64,000 nucleotides of DNA from Poriferisodalis sp965198245 (GTDB taxonomy: Bacteria; Actinomycetota; Acidimicrobiia; Acidimicrobiales; Poriferisodalaceae). Location: NCBI RefSeq assembly GCF_965198245.1, contig NZ_OZ240249.1, positions 186,001-250,000 of the forward strand. Direction: 5' to 3'. This document shows, piece by piece, positions 1-8,270 of the stretch (the first letter of the stretch is position 1; each line of letters starts with the position of its first letter). The notes below the pieces were generated by a model. It was not told the DNA's origin. It searched no databases and saw only the letters and a program-made list of their open reading frames with translations. A program made the position numbers and the translations under genes.

Positions 1-18
1 CGGGACGGAGCGTGCCCG

Positions 19-95
19 CTGCGGAGGCGGCAGGGCCCTCCGCTCCGGGAATCCCGCAGGTTCCAACCTCGCAGAGTTCCCTGCCGCCTCCGCAG
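19..95. repeat. 17-bp inverted repeat around a 43-nt spacer
   Basis: The arms at 19-35 and 79-95 are perfect reverse complements (right arm CCCTGCCGCCTCCGCAG). The repeat lies just downstream of the minus-strand oxidoreductase that ends at 127, so it could act as a terminator-like structure. The long spacer is also compatible with a small mobile-repeat remnant. No run of T follows on either strand. Confidence 0.5.
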
Positions 96-126
96 CTATG
101 ACATCTGTGCCTATCCGCTCAGCCTC

Positions 127-1029
127 TTAGGCAAAGGTGTCGAAGACTTCCTCGAGCGCCTTGAGCTGGCCGCCGCTCGTGCTCGACGGCACGAGGATCG
201 GAGTCTTGCACCCGGCGTCGAACCACGCCTCGACGCCGTCCCGCACTTGGGAAGCCGAGCCGTACAGCGTCGCATTCGACAGCCAGTCGTCGGTCATCGC
301 CCGATGCAACGCCGCCGTATCGCCGGCGGCAGTAGCGGCCTCGACAGCTTCCATCTCATCGACCCAGCCGGCCTGCTTCCAGTAGTTCCGGTAGTTCGGC
401 AGCGCCACATAACCGGCCAGCGTCTTGCGATTGCGAGCCGCCCCGGCAGCCCGGTCGTCGTCAATGACGGTCGGAATCATGTTCCCCACAAAGAAATCGT
501 CCCGCTCGCCGGCATCGCCGAGGTGCGCCACCGATTTGGCGAAGTCGTTGCAGCTTGCATTTGCCCACACCGCCCCCGAGCTGATCTCCGCTGACAGCTC
601 GGCCATGCGCCGGCGCAGCGTGGCCAGCACGATCGGCGGCAGCTCGCCGTGCTGCTGTGAAGCCGCCTCCATGGCGGCGATGTAGTCCCGCGTGTCCGCC
701 AGCGGCTTGCCGGGGGTGATGCCCAGACGATCGTGCACCGGCCCGTGCGTCACGCCGATGCCCAGCCGGAACCGCCCGCCGGAGATCTCGTGTATGAACG
801 CCGCAGTCGACGCCATGTCGACGGGGTTGCGGAAGTAGATCGGCTGCACCGACGTCCCGAAGACGATCTCGTTCGTGACCTGGGCGATCGACTGGCACAG
901 CGCCACCGGGTCGCCCATCGACGGGCAGAAAATGCCGCTGAAGCCGCGCTGCTCGATCTCGGCGGCGATCTCTAGGGTGCGCGCACGACGGCCGCGCACT
1001 GCGGCCAGGGAAATGGCAGGCATGTTCAT
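127..1029 (-). CDS. LLM-class (F420-type) flavin/deazaflavin oxidoreductase
   Basis: This 300-aa protein belongs to the luciferase-like monooxygenase superfamily, TIM-barrel oxidoreductases that in actinobacteria commonly use F420. The signature is the early barrel motif RFRLGIGVTHGPVHDRLG near residues 86-103 and the NPVDMASTAAFIHEISGGR stretch before it. The length is near the low end for single-domain members. A second in-frame ATG lies two codons downstream of the chosen ATG, so the start is uncertain by 2 aa. It is co-oriented with the MFS transporter upstream (24-nt gap), suggesting co-transcription. The substrate cannot be deduced from sequence. Confidence 0.85.
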   Translation of the reverse strand: MNMPAISLAAVRGRRARTLEIAAEIEQRGFSGIFCPSMGDPVALCQSIAQVTNEIVFGTSVQPIYFRNPVDMASTAAFIHEISGGRFRLGIGVTHGPVHDRLGITPGKPLADTRDYIAAMEAASQQHGELPPIVLATLRRRMAELSAEISSGAVWANASCNDFAKSVAHLGDAGERDDFFVGNMIPTVIDDDRAAGAARNRKTLAGYVALPNYRNYWKQAGWVDEMEAVEAATAAGDTAALHRAMTDDWLSNATLYGSASQVRDGVEAWFDAGCKTPILVPSSTSGGQLKALEEVFDTFA

Positions 1030-1053
1030 GCGGGGTTTCCTAGCAGACCGGTC

Positions 1054-2259
1054 TCAGTCGAGCCGTGCCGGCCGCTCCCGCATCGGCAGCGCCAGCAGGC
1101 CCAGCGCAACCAGGCTGGTGACGGTGACCAGCGCAATGGCGGGCCCAAAGCCAGCGGCGTCGATCACGAATCCGCACACCGCTGGGCCGACCAGCCCGCC
1201 CACCCCCAGGCCCGTGTAGTAGATGCCGATGACACCGCCGAGGTTCTCCACGCCGTACCACTCAGCCAGCACCGACGGCGTGGCTGTCACCCACACCGCC
1301 CAACCCACGCCGTGGGTGACCGCGCTGACGACAAGGACCGCCGCATTGCCACCGGAAATCCACCAGATCGCCAGCGCAGCAGTCAGACAGCCGAACGCGG
1401 CCCGGCACAGCCACATCGGATCAACCCGGCCGCCCAGCGCCCCACACGCCAGACGGGCGACGACGCTCGTGGCCCCGGAAATGCCAATCAACCCGGCGGC
1501 CAAGCCGGACGCCACCCCGGCGTCTACCGCGTAGTCGTTGTAGAACGCGACCGGCGCGTAGAAACCCGGCCCGATCGCAACTACTGCGGCAAAAAACAGC
1601 AGGAAGCGGCGCGACCGCGCCAGCACCGTCACACGCATCAGTCGGGCGCTCGACGTGCGAACCCGGTCGCCCCGTGTCGCAGCCCAGCCGATGGACACCA
1701 AAGCCACCGCAGCCAGGACCGCATACGTCTGCCGCCAACCGATCGCCGAGATCAACTGGTGCCCCAGCCACGGCATCACCAGCGTCCCCGTGCCGACGCC
1801 GGCGAGCAGGAACCCCATGGCCGCCGGCCGCCGCCGCTCGCTGAAGCTGCGTCCGATCAGGCCGATCATCGAGGGGTAGCAGAACCCCGTGGCCAGCCCG
1901 ACAAGCACGCCGAAGGCCGCGTAGGTCTGCCACAGCGCCGACGACCAGGCGGTCCCCAGCAGACCGCCTGACATGGCCAGCGCCGCCACCGCAACCAGCG
2001 GCCGAGCGCCGAAACGATCGCCGATCCGACCCCCGATCGCACCGCCGAGGTAGTAGGTGCTGATGGCCGTGGAGAACAGCGCTGCCACGGGCCCGGTGGT
2101 TGTGCCGAAGTCGTCGGCGATAGGCGTCAGGAACACCCCGAACGAGAAGAGAATCCCGAACGTCACGAAGTTGGCAGCGAACGCCGCAGCCGCGATCGAC
2201 CATGGGGCCGACGCGTCCTCCGGTTCATCCGGATGGCTGAGATTCGATGTGCCCCCCAC
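1054..2259 (-). CDS. MFS transporter
   Basis: A polytopic inner-membrane protein of about 401 aa with the major facilitator pattern: roughly 12 hydrophobic helices and a loop motif GGRIGDRFGARP after helix 2, matching the MFS A-motif (GxxxDRxGRR-like). The open frame continues upstream through the tRNA-Ala gene, which cannot be coding. I therefore place the start at a GTG at 2259, giving a normal MFS length and a short cytoplasmic N-terminus. No ATG is available near the first helix. It resembles monocarboxylate/oxalate-type MFS carriers in overall form, but the substrate is unknown. It is probably transcribed with the downstream oxidoreductase. Confidence 0.85.
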   Translation of the reverse strand: MGGTSNLSHPDEPEDASAPWSIAAAAFAANFVTFGILFSFGVFLTPIADDFGTTTGPVAALFSTAISTYYLGGAIGGRIGDRFGARPLVAVAALAMSGGLLGTAWSSALWQTYAAFGVLVGLATGFCYPSMIGLIGRSFSERRRPAAMGFLLAGVGTGTLVMPWLGHQLISAIGWRQTYAVLAAVALVSIGWAATRGDRVRTSSARLMRVTVLARSRRFLLFFAAVVAIGPGFYAPVAFYNDYAVDAGVASGLAAGLIGISGATSVVARLACGALGGRVDPMWLCRAAFGCLTAALAIWWISGGNAAVLVVSAVTHGVGWAVWVTATPSVLAEWYGVENLGGVIGIYYTGLGVGGLVGPAVCGFVIDAAGFGPAIALVTVTSLVALGLLALPMRERPARLD

Positions 2260-2364
2260 CAGCCCCCAAGCTTGCCCTGTGCCAGCCCGGCCCGTCGGTT
2301 TCGCTGCATTGGCACGGATTCGCGCGGCACGCTGGCGGGTACCCTCGCAGCCCTTCGACTCGTT

Positions 2365-2441
2365 GGGGCTGTAGCTCAGATGGCAAGAGCACCTGCTTTG
2401 CAAGCAGGGGGTCACGGGTTCGAGTCCCGTCAGCTCCACCA
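2365..2441 (+). tRNA. tRNA-Ala(TGC)
   Basis: Full cloverleaf: acceptor GGGGCTG pairs with CAGCTCC, D-arm AGCTCAGATGGCAAGAGC, anticodon loop TTTGCAA (anticodon TGC), and T-arm ACGGGTTCGAGTCCCGT. The 3' CCA is encoded at 2439-2441; it is the only tRNA in the window with an encoded CCA. Confidence 0.97.
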
Positions 2442-2487
2442 GATCAACAGGGCGTAGCGTGGCACTACCCGTCGGCTGGAGCACGGC

Positions 2488-2652
2488 ATGGACGCGAACC
2501 GGAACCTCGGTCTAGGCATCGCAATAGGAGCTGGAGCAGGCGTAGGCCTAGGAGCGCTCATGAGCAACATCGGCGCCGGCATAGCAATAGGAATTGCCGT
2601 GGGCATCGTTCTCGCTGTCAGTTTGAGCCGACGTCGTCGCAATAGCCAATAG
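2488..2652 (+). CDS. 54-aa glycine-rich membrane protein
   Basis: A short reading frame right after tRNA-Ala, from ATG 2488 to TAG 2652. It encodes MDANRNLGLGIAIGAGAG at the N-terminus, then repeated small residues (GLGALMSNIGAGIAIGIA) and a basic tail SLSRRRRNSQ. The alternating Gly/Ala/Ile spacing is a glycine-zipper-like transmembrane pattern with about two short helices and a positive cytoplasmic end. Similar tiny membrane proteins occur widely, but no function is assigned. It is easily missed because of its length. The frame is uninterrupted and compositionally protein-like, unlike its other frames. Confidence 0.65.
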   Translation: MDANRNLGLGIAIGAGAGVGLGALMSNIGAGIAIGIAVGIVLAVSLSRRRRNSQ

Positions 2653-2705
2653 TTGGCACTCCCTCGTCCACCATGGCCGTTGAGCGGCGGTCTCACGACC
2701 GCTGA

Positions 2706-4001
2706 TCAGCAGAGTTCGAAACCAGCGACCGGGTGTGTGGGGCGGCGGTCGACGACGCGCTCACAAAAGGCTCGTGCCTCGTCAATGCGCCCGCTTTTGA
2801 CGTACGCGGCGAGCAGCGTGTTGGTCATGAGGTCGCGCTGTGCTCGGCTGCCGCCGATCCGCACCACCTGCGGGATCAGTGGCTCAAGAAGATCGATGAC
2901 CGCCGACCACCGCTCGTCGACAAACGCACCATAAGCCCGGGCCAGTGTCGCCCCGGTTGTCCCCGCAGGCAGCAGGCCGCCCTCACCGAGTTCCTGCAGC
3001 TCGGCGATGCACGCCTGCAACTGCTCGGTCTGCCCCAACACGGCATAGACGAGTCCGACGTGAGCATCGACGAACACGATGGGGCGAGGGAACTTCGCCT
3101 CGTAGAACTCCCGCACCCGCTCCCAGGCGTCGACATCCCGAGCATTGCCTGCCAGCTCCGAACGCCACAGGAACGACGAGGAATCGCTGAACACGGTGAT
3201 CGGCGGGCTCGTCGTCGCCCCCGGGAAGCAGTTCTCGCGCACGGCCTGCCGCGCGGCTTCGTCGTCGCCGGCGGCGATGTGCAACAACGCGTAGTGCCAC
3301 CAGATGTGACAATGCAGCACGCTCGCCCGATCCGAGTCCGCAATCCACCCGTCCAGAAAACCGATCGCCTCGTTATCTGCCCCGGCTTCCAAAAGTGCGT
3401 GGGTCAGCGTGTGCGCGCCATGGGCGCTGGCGGGCCGCTGTTCGAGGGAGCGTTCGGCCATCCGTCGACCCCGGTCCCACTGCCCCTGCTCGATCAGTGC
3501 GAAGGCGTGCACGGTCGCGAACCACCAATCGTCGCCGTAGTGCGTTGCCAGCGGCTCCAGGAACCTGAGCAGCTCGGCTTCCCTGTCGATGCGGCCGCTG
3601 AAACCGATGGCACCGAACACACCGCACGCGGGCGCCAGTGCGAACGCATCTCGTGGATGGTCATCAAGATGGCGACCGATCAGCTCCAGCGCTTGGGGCA
3701 CCTTGCCCGTGACGAGAAGATCGATGATTTCGATGTGCCGCTGTTCCCGCGCCGTGGTCCCGCCGCGCAACTCAACAGCGGTCGCCGCCGCAGCTTGCGC
3801 TTCGGGAACGCGTGCATAGACCTGGTGCTGGCGGGCCAGTGCCGCGTGGGCAAGGGCGAAATTCGGGTCGGCCTCAAGCGCCTCGGCAAGTGAATCCTCG
3901 ACGCCGGCCTCCGCGGAGAGCATCTGATCGATGCCCTCGACGTAGGCGTCGCGAGCCGCCGCCGAGGACGTGCTGAGTTCGAGACCGTAGCGGTCCTGCA
4001 C
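2706..4001 (-). CDS. Tetratricopeptide repeat protein, TTC38-like
   Basis: A soluble 431-aa helical-repeat protein. It has consecutive TPR-like units, for example ALEADPNFALAHAALARQHQ near residues 40-60 and SLEQRPASAHGAHTLTHALL in the middle. The layout and the HIWWHYALLHIAAGD segment resemble the TTC38 family, a conserved but biochemically undefined family. The start is a GTG at 4001 (VQDRYGLELSTSS); longer upstream frames read arginine-rich, non-family sequence and run into the upstream gene. The gene follows the BNR propeller by about 65 nt on the same strand. Confidence 0.75.
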   Translation of the reverse strand: MQDRYGLELSTSSAAARDAYVEGIDQMLSAEAGVEDSLAEALEADPNFALAHAALARQHQVYARVPEAQAAAATAVELRGGTTAREQRHIEIIDLLVTGKVPQALELIGRHLDDHPRDAFALAPACGVFGAIGFSGRIDREAELLRFLEPLATHYGDDWWFATVHAFALIEQGQWDRGRRMAERSLEQRPASAHGAHTLTHALLEAGADNEAIGFLDGWIADSDRASVLHCHIWWHYALLHIAAGDDEAARQAVRENCFPGATTSPPITVFSDSSSFLWRSELAGNARDVDAWERVREFYEAKFPRPIVFVDAHVGLVYAVLGQTEQLQACIAELQELGEGGLLPAGTTGATLARAYGAFVDERWSAVIDLLEPLIPQVVRIGGSRAQRDLMTNTLLAAYVKSGRIDEARAFCERVVDRRPTHPVAGFELC

Positions 4002-4065
4002 TGGTCCAATCCTCCGGTGCCTGTCGTGCGTTTCCGGTGCCTGCTGCCGGCCGCGCAGTCGGCGC

Positions 4066-5067
4066 TCAGACCACCGCCAGCGACCAGACGAGGGGAAGGC
4101 CGGACCCGAGTTCGGTCCACTCGGCATCTTCGGACACCTGCCACACCTCGCCGGTGTCGGTGCCGACGAGGACGCCACTCACGTTGTCGGGGTCGGCGAT
4201 TAGGCCATGGAAATTGACAGGCGACGGCGAATGGGCCTCATCGCAGAGCGGCCGCCACGACTGGCCGTGGTCGTCAGACCGGTAGAGGGCTGCATGGGCT
4301 CCGCCGTCGGGATCGCGATAGTGCGAGAACGCCGTGGGAGCGCTCGCGACGGTGACGCTGTAGGGGTCACGGCGGTCGATGCACAGCGGTCGCGAGTAGC
4401 GCGGCGTGACGCCTTTCCAGGCGTAGGACCAGGTTTCGCCGAAGTCGTCGGATCGGAACACGCCGGCGTTGCCTTCGAGCTCTTCGGCGACGCCGTCGAA
4501 GCGGCCATAGCCGGTGCTGATGAACAGGACACCGGGCTCGGCTGGGTGGGCGAACATCATGTGGATGTCGGGGTTGCCGCCGGGCAGGTCGACCGTCCAG
4601 CTCTGGCCGCCATCGGTGGTGCGGGCCACCCCGCCGACCTCGACGCCCACCCAGATGCGGTCGGGGTCGTCCTCGTCGATCACGAGGGCACGGGCGCGTC
4701 CCGGTTGGGGAGGTTCGACCGGCACACACCACCGAGCGGCTTCGGGAAGGTTGGCGAACGAGGAGATCTCGGACCACGTCGCCCCCCGGTCGTCGCTGCG
4801 GAACAGGGCGGCAGGCTCTGTGCTGGCGTAGAGCCGCCCACCGGGCGCGGCGCGGATCTGCCACACCTCGCGGCCCTCGAGCTGAGGTCCAGACCAGATG
4901 CGACCCCCGTCCTCGCTGGTGTGCAGCCCCGCAGCCGATCCCGCGAGAACGCGACCGTCGAGGTTGACGAGGTCGCGGACATGGCGAGCTTCGAGCGTCT
5001 GTGTGGACCCCGCGTCGTCGATGACGAAGACGCCTTTGGTGGTACCCGCAAGCAGCTGACCGTTCAT
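4066..5067 (-). CDS. BNR/Asp-box beta-propeller protein (sialidase-fold)
   Basis: A 333-aa protein with at least five Asp-box motifs (S/T-x-D-x-G-x-x-W): SEDGGRIW, SDDRGATW, TTDGGQSW, SDDFGETW and SDDHGQSW, spaced as in six- or seven-bladed propellers. There is no signal peptide, so it is probably cytoplasmic, like photosynthesis-stability/exo-alpha-sialidase-fold proteins of unknown function rather than a secreted sialidase. No sialidase arginine triad could be assigned. It begins 45 nt after the UGSC selenoprotein gene on the same strand and may be co-transcribed with it. Confidence 0.8.
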   Translation of the reverse strand: MNGQLLAGTTKGVFVIDDAGSTQTLEARHVRDLVNLDGRVLAGSAAGLHTSEDGGRIWSGPQLEGREVWQIRAAPGGRLYASTEPAALFRSDDRGATWSEISSFANLPEAARWCVPVEPPQPGRARALVIDEDDPDRIWVGVEVGGVARTTDGGQSWTVDLPGGNPDIHMMFAHPAEPGVLFISTGYGRFDGVAEELEGNAGVFRSDDFGETWSYAWKGVTPRYSRPLCIDRRDPYSVTVASAPTAFSHYRDPDGGAHAALYRSDDHGQSWRPLCDEAHSPSPVNFHGLIADPDNVSGVLVGTDTGEVWQVSEDAEWTELGSGLPLVWSLAVV

Positions 5068-5112
5068 GCCGTCACCCTAGATCGGACGCGGAAACCACGG
5101 GTTCGGGGACGA

Positions 5113-5961
5113 TCAGCCCGGTGCAGGGTCCCGGTGCTCGTGCTCTCTGGGGTCGTCGAGCGTGATTGACCAGCCGGCGCCGAGCTCAGTGTCGAAGCGG
5201 TGCCCGAACATGGGCACGAGCATCGACGCGGGCAGGATGCACTCGGCGCAGGCTTCGTCGGGAATGTGGAGGCGAAGGGTGATGTGGCGTCCTGCGACGG
5301 AGGCGGTGAGGTCGGCACGATCCGCACGCAGGACTGCGGCCAGTTCTTCGACGACGTCGGCAAGAGCGGAACCGGTTGCTGGCGATCCCGCCACGTCGGT
5401 GCCGATCAGTTCGCGGTTGCTGGCCGGCTGAGCACCGGCGTTGGTGAGCAGGCCCAGCACGGCCGGCATCACCGCATCGGCAACCGCCATTGCCTGGTCG
5501 AGCGTCAGGCTGCCGATCGGGTGCGGAACCGTGGCGAATGGGTAGTCAGCGAATCCGGTCAGCTCGGCGATCGCTCGGCCGGTCGTGGCAAACGGCTCGG
5601 TCAGGATGGCCGCGGCGGGCACGCCTCGCTCCTCGAAGTGGATGGCGTCGAGCACACTGCTCGACGAGCAGCTGCCTCAATCGCCGATGGCGGCGATGAT
5701 CGCCGTCACGTCGGCGGCTAGCGCCTCGACCTCCTCGGGGGCTGCGGGAAGGTTGGCGGTGGGCTTGAGCATCAGCACCGCATCGCGCGCACCGTGTGTC
5801 TCGATGAGGTTCTGTGCGACACGTTGGAGGATCCCTGGGGCGTGCGTCTTGCCGTTGCTCACCAGCCCGACGACGGCACCCTCTAGCGAGTCCGGCCGCG
5901 GCGCGAGCGCGGCGCCCGAACTGGCGGCGGGCAGCGTCGGGTCGACCAGGGTGACGGTCAT
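5113..5961 (-). CDS. UGSC-family selenoprotein with in-frame TGA (Sec95)
   Basis: Read through the TGA at 5677-5679, this frame gives 282 aa with the motif AIGD-U-GSCSSSSVLDAI, placing selenocysteine at residue 95 and cysteine at 98. UGSC proteins are a family named for this Sec/Cys pair. Read without Sec, the sequence falls into a 94-aa piece and a 180-aa piece in the same frame, with no frameshift. A hairpin with SECIS geometry follows the TGA. The ATG overlaps the upstream partner's stop (ATGA, 5958-5961), indicating translational coupling. The U-x-x-C pair suggests redox chemistry, but no reaction is established to my knowledge. Synthesis needs SelA/SelB/SelC/SelD elsewhere in the genome. 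The alternative, a nonsense-mutated Cys form, is less likely given motif and hairpin. Confidence 0.88.
5647..5679 (-). promoter_or_regulatory. Sec TGA codon plus bacterial SECIS-like hairpin
   Basis: On the minus strand the TGA (5679-5677) is followed by 11 nt, then the stem GTCGAGC (5665-5659), loop AGTGT (5658-5654) and the perfect partner GCTCGAC (5653-5647). The apical loop starts 18 nt after the TGA and has G at its second position. Both properties fit the bacterial SECIS pattern: a small loop with an early G, and a loop about 16-37 nt from the UGA. An A-T pair can close the loop further to GTG. Confidence 0.75.
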
Positions 5962-7052
5962 GGCCTGAGTATCTCCTGGGTGATGAGCGGGACGCTACGA
6001 TCCCGGCTCCATGTCGGGAAGAACGATGAATGGCCGCCGGCATCGCCGCCGCCGACCATGAGAGCGATGTCGTCGGGACACGTCCCGCGGGGAACCGAGA
6101 TGTCCTCGTCGCCGGGCTGCACCGTCGGGTCGGTCTCCATCCAGTGGGTGGGATGGAAGCCGGTGACATTGCCGGCAGCTTCAACCTTGCCGCCACGCTT
6201 CACCTCGGCGTAGGTCCGGGTGGCGTGGGCGAACAGGTACTCCTGCACCTGTGCGCGGCTCCAGCCGGCCGCCCCGAGCTTGCGAGCGTGCTCGGGCGCG
6301 AAGACGATCAGTGAGCGGCCTGAGCTGAGCGACCCGAACGCAGACATCGTGTCGGCGAATGTGCCCAGCAATCCCTCGGGATCGGGCGATGCATGGTTCA
6401 GAACGTTGTGGCCCGATTCGGCAGCCATGACGGTAACCGTGCTCTGGTCGGGCGAGTAGCCAAGCGAGACGTGGTACGGCTCCCACGGGCTGGTTGCCTC
6501 GTCTTCCCCGAAACACATCGCGTACTTGCCGGCCCAGCCCTGGGTGCTCTTGTCGAGCTTGCCGGGAATCGCGGCGAGGCAGTTCCGCAGCACCAGTCGC
6601 ACGGTGCGACCGATCGTGGCATTCGCCCGGAAACCGGGACCGAACAGGTTCTCCTTGTAGTGGATGCCGATCTCGTCACGGATCGGCCCGTTGACGGCGA
6701 TGAGGATGGCTGCGCCGCCGGTGCTGGCCGACACGGCGTGCAACTCGAAGGACGGGTCGCCGATGGCCGCGAGGGCTGCGCCTACAACCGGGAAGTACTC
6801 GGGCAGGCACCCGGCCATGACAGCGTTGGCGGCGGCCTTGCGAGCGGTGACCTTGAGTCCGCGTGCGGGTTCGCACAGAAGTACGTCGCTGGCATCCCAC
6901 ACACCGCCGTCCACCATGGCGTCGACCAGCGGCTCGGTCGGCGGCACCACCGGCAGCCCGTCGGTCCAGCCGGCTTCGTAGCAGGCCTCGATCGCTTGCC
7001 ACGGATCGGTCAGCTCGACGTCACGGTCGGCCGTCATTGTGATCGCGAGCAT
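5958..7052 (-). CDS. Conserved partner protein of the UGSC selenoprotein
   Basis: A 364-aa soluble protein of no family I can name with certainty. Near residues 27-38 it has a striking WTDGLPVVPPTE segment, and a GWAGKYAMCFGEDE stretch around 170-183 with one of its few cysteines. The C-terminal half contains GRSLIVFAPEHARKLG and ends in IALMVGGGDAGGHSSFFP. The stop overlaps the selenoprotein ATG by 4 nt, so the two are probably made together and may form a complex or act on one substrate. Start ATG 7052; another in-frame ATG lies at 7037. It follows the homocysteine methyltransferase by 39 nt on the same strand. Confidence 0.6.
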   Translation of the reverse strand: MLAITMTADRDVELTDPWQAIEACYEAGWTDGLPVVPPTEPLVDAMVDGGVWDASDVLLCEPARGLKVTARKAAANAVMAGCLPEYFPVVGAALAAIGDPSFELHAVSASTGGAAILIAVNGPIRDEIGIHYKENLFGPGFRANATIGRTVRLVLRNCLAAIPGKLDKSTQGWAGKYAMCFGEDEATSPWEPYHVSLGYSPDQSTVTVMAAESGHNVLNHASPDPEGLLGTFADTMSAFGSLSSGRSLIVFAPEHARKLGAAGWSRAQVQEYLFAHATRTYAEVKRGGKVEAAGNVTGFHPTHWMETDPTVQPGDEDISVPRGTCPDDIALMVGGGDAGGHSSFFPTWSRDRSVPLITQEILRP

Positions 7053-7091
7053 TCGGAGTCGACGGGTGGATGCGCCGGCATCTGGCCGGCG

Positions 7092-8087
7092 TCAACCGTG
7101 GTTCCGACGCCGGCGGGGACGTCGGCGGACCAAGCGTTCATCGAGAGCCGTTTGTGGGTTGAGGACCACCTCGACAGAAGGCGGCGGTTCATCGCCCGCA
7201 AGCACCGAGACGATCCGCTCGGTGTGAGCCGGTGTGCTGCCACAGCAGCTGCCGATCACGCCGACGCCTGCTGTGTGTGCGCGGTGCGCATGCGCGGCGA
7301 GCAGCTCGGGGGTGCCGTCGTAGACCAGCGCGTCCTTGCGCCAGATGGGCACCCCTGCGTTCGGCTTGGAAACGGTGAGCGTGCCGCTGCCGGCACTGGC
7401 AATGGCAATGACCGCGGCCTCGGTGTCGGGCACGTTGTTCCCGCAGTTGGCGCCGATGGCCGCGAGTTCCAGCGCCCCCAGCCGATCGACCAGCTCTTTG
7501 CCGGTGACGCCCATCATCGTGCAACCAGCGGTGTCGAAGCTCATGGTGACGGCGACCGGCAGGTCGCACATCGAACGCGCTGCTCGAACCGCAGCCTCGA
7601 CCTCGTCGAGAGCGCTCATCGTCTCGATCCACAGCAGATCGACCCCGCCTGCCGCCAGCGCCGCGGACTGCTCAGCGAAAGCGGCTTCGCACGCTTGCAA
7701 CTCCATGGTGCCGAGCGGCGCCAGCAATTCGCCGGTGGGCCCCATGGAGCCGGCGACGAGCACCGGCCGACCTGACCGCTCCATCTCAGTGTCGGCCTCG
7801 AGCCGGCCGATGTGCGCGGCGGCCTGGTTCAGCTCATCCACCCGCCGTTGGAAGCCGTGCAAGCTTTGCCGGAAGCAGTTGCCGCCGAAGCTGTTCGTCA
7901 CGATCAGGTCTGCACCTGCCTGCAGGTAGCCCCGGTGGACCGCGCGTACCTCTTCGGAGTGGCTGAGATTCCATTCCTCGGGAGACCACCCCGACGACAG
8001 CCCGGCGGCGAACAGCTGCGTGCCCATCGCGCCGTCGGCCACGACGTAGCCCTTGGACTTCACCAGGTCGTTCAGTGTGGCTGTCAT
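7092..8087 (-). CDS. Homocysteine S-methyltransferase family protein
   Basis: A 331-aa Zn-dependent methyltransferase of the betaine-homocysteine/MetH-N-terminal type. It shows the opening DGAMGTQLFAAGL (near 18-30), the TNSFGGN motif, and the zinc ligands in GANCGNN and GSCCGSTP towards the C-terminus. These enzymes move a methyl group to homocysteine (or related thiols/selenols) to make methionine. The donor cannot be read from sequence. It leads a minus-strand run with the UGSC partner and the UGSC selenoprotein. The basic tail (RRRPRRRRNHG) lies outside the family domain. Confidence 0.88.
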   Translation of the reverse strand: MTATLNDLVKSKGYVVADGAMGTQLFAAGLSSGWSPEEWNLSHSEEVRAVHRGYLQAGADLIVTNSFGGNCFRQSLHGFQRRVDELNQAAAHIGRLEADTEMERSGRPVLVAGSMGPTGELLAPLGTMELQACEAAFAEQSAALAAGGVDLLWIETMSALDEVEAAVRAARSMCDLPVAVTMSFDTAGCTMMGVTGKELVDRLGALELAAIGANCGNNVPDTEAAVIAIASAGSGTLTVSKPNAGVPIWRKDALVYDGTPELLAAHAHRAHTAGVGVIGSCCGSTPAHTERIVSVLAGDEPPPSVEVVLNPQTALDERLVRRRPRRRRNHG

Positions 8088-8270
8088 CGGTCGGGGCCCC
8101 TCATCGGCCGGTTGGCGGTTGCGGAGCCGTCTCGGGAGTCATGGCCGGCACGGCCAACGTACTGCGGCCGGGATTCGCCACACGACGATTTTCTCGCACG
8201 TGCGCCGCTGTCCGTTGTCACTCGCATGCTGATCGTGCAAGCATTTCGCCAATCGAGCGAGGAGCTGGCC

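Noticed and set aside
2260..2484. N-terminal extension of the MFS transporter
   Set aside because: The open frame passes through tRNA-Ala and has no membrane or family similarity; GTG 2259 gives a normal protein.
4002..4178. N-terminal extension of the TPR protein
   Set aside because: Arginine/serine-rich out-of-family sequence that overlaps the propeller gene's end.
5677..5679. TGA as a true stop separating two genes
   Set aside because: The two halves share one frame, the UGSC motif spans the TGA, and a SECIS-like hairpin follows at the right distance.
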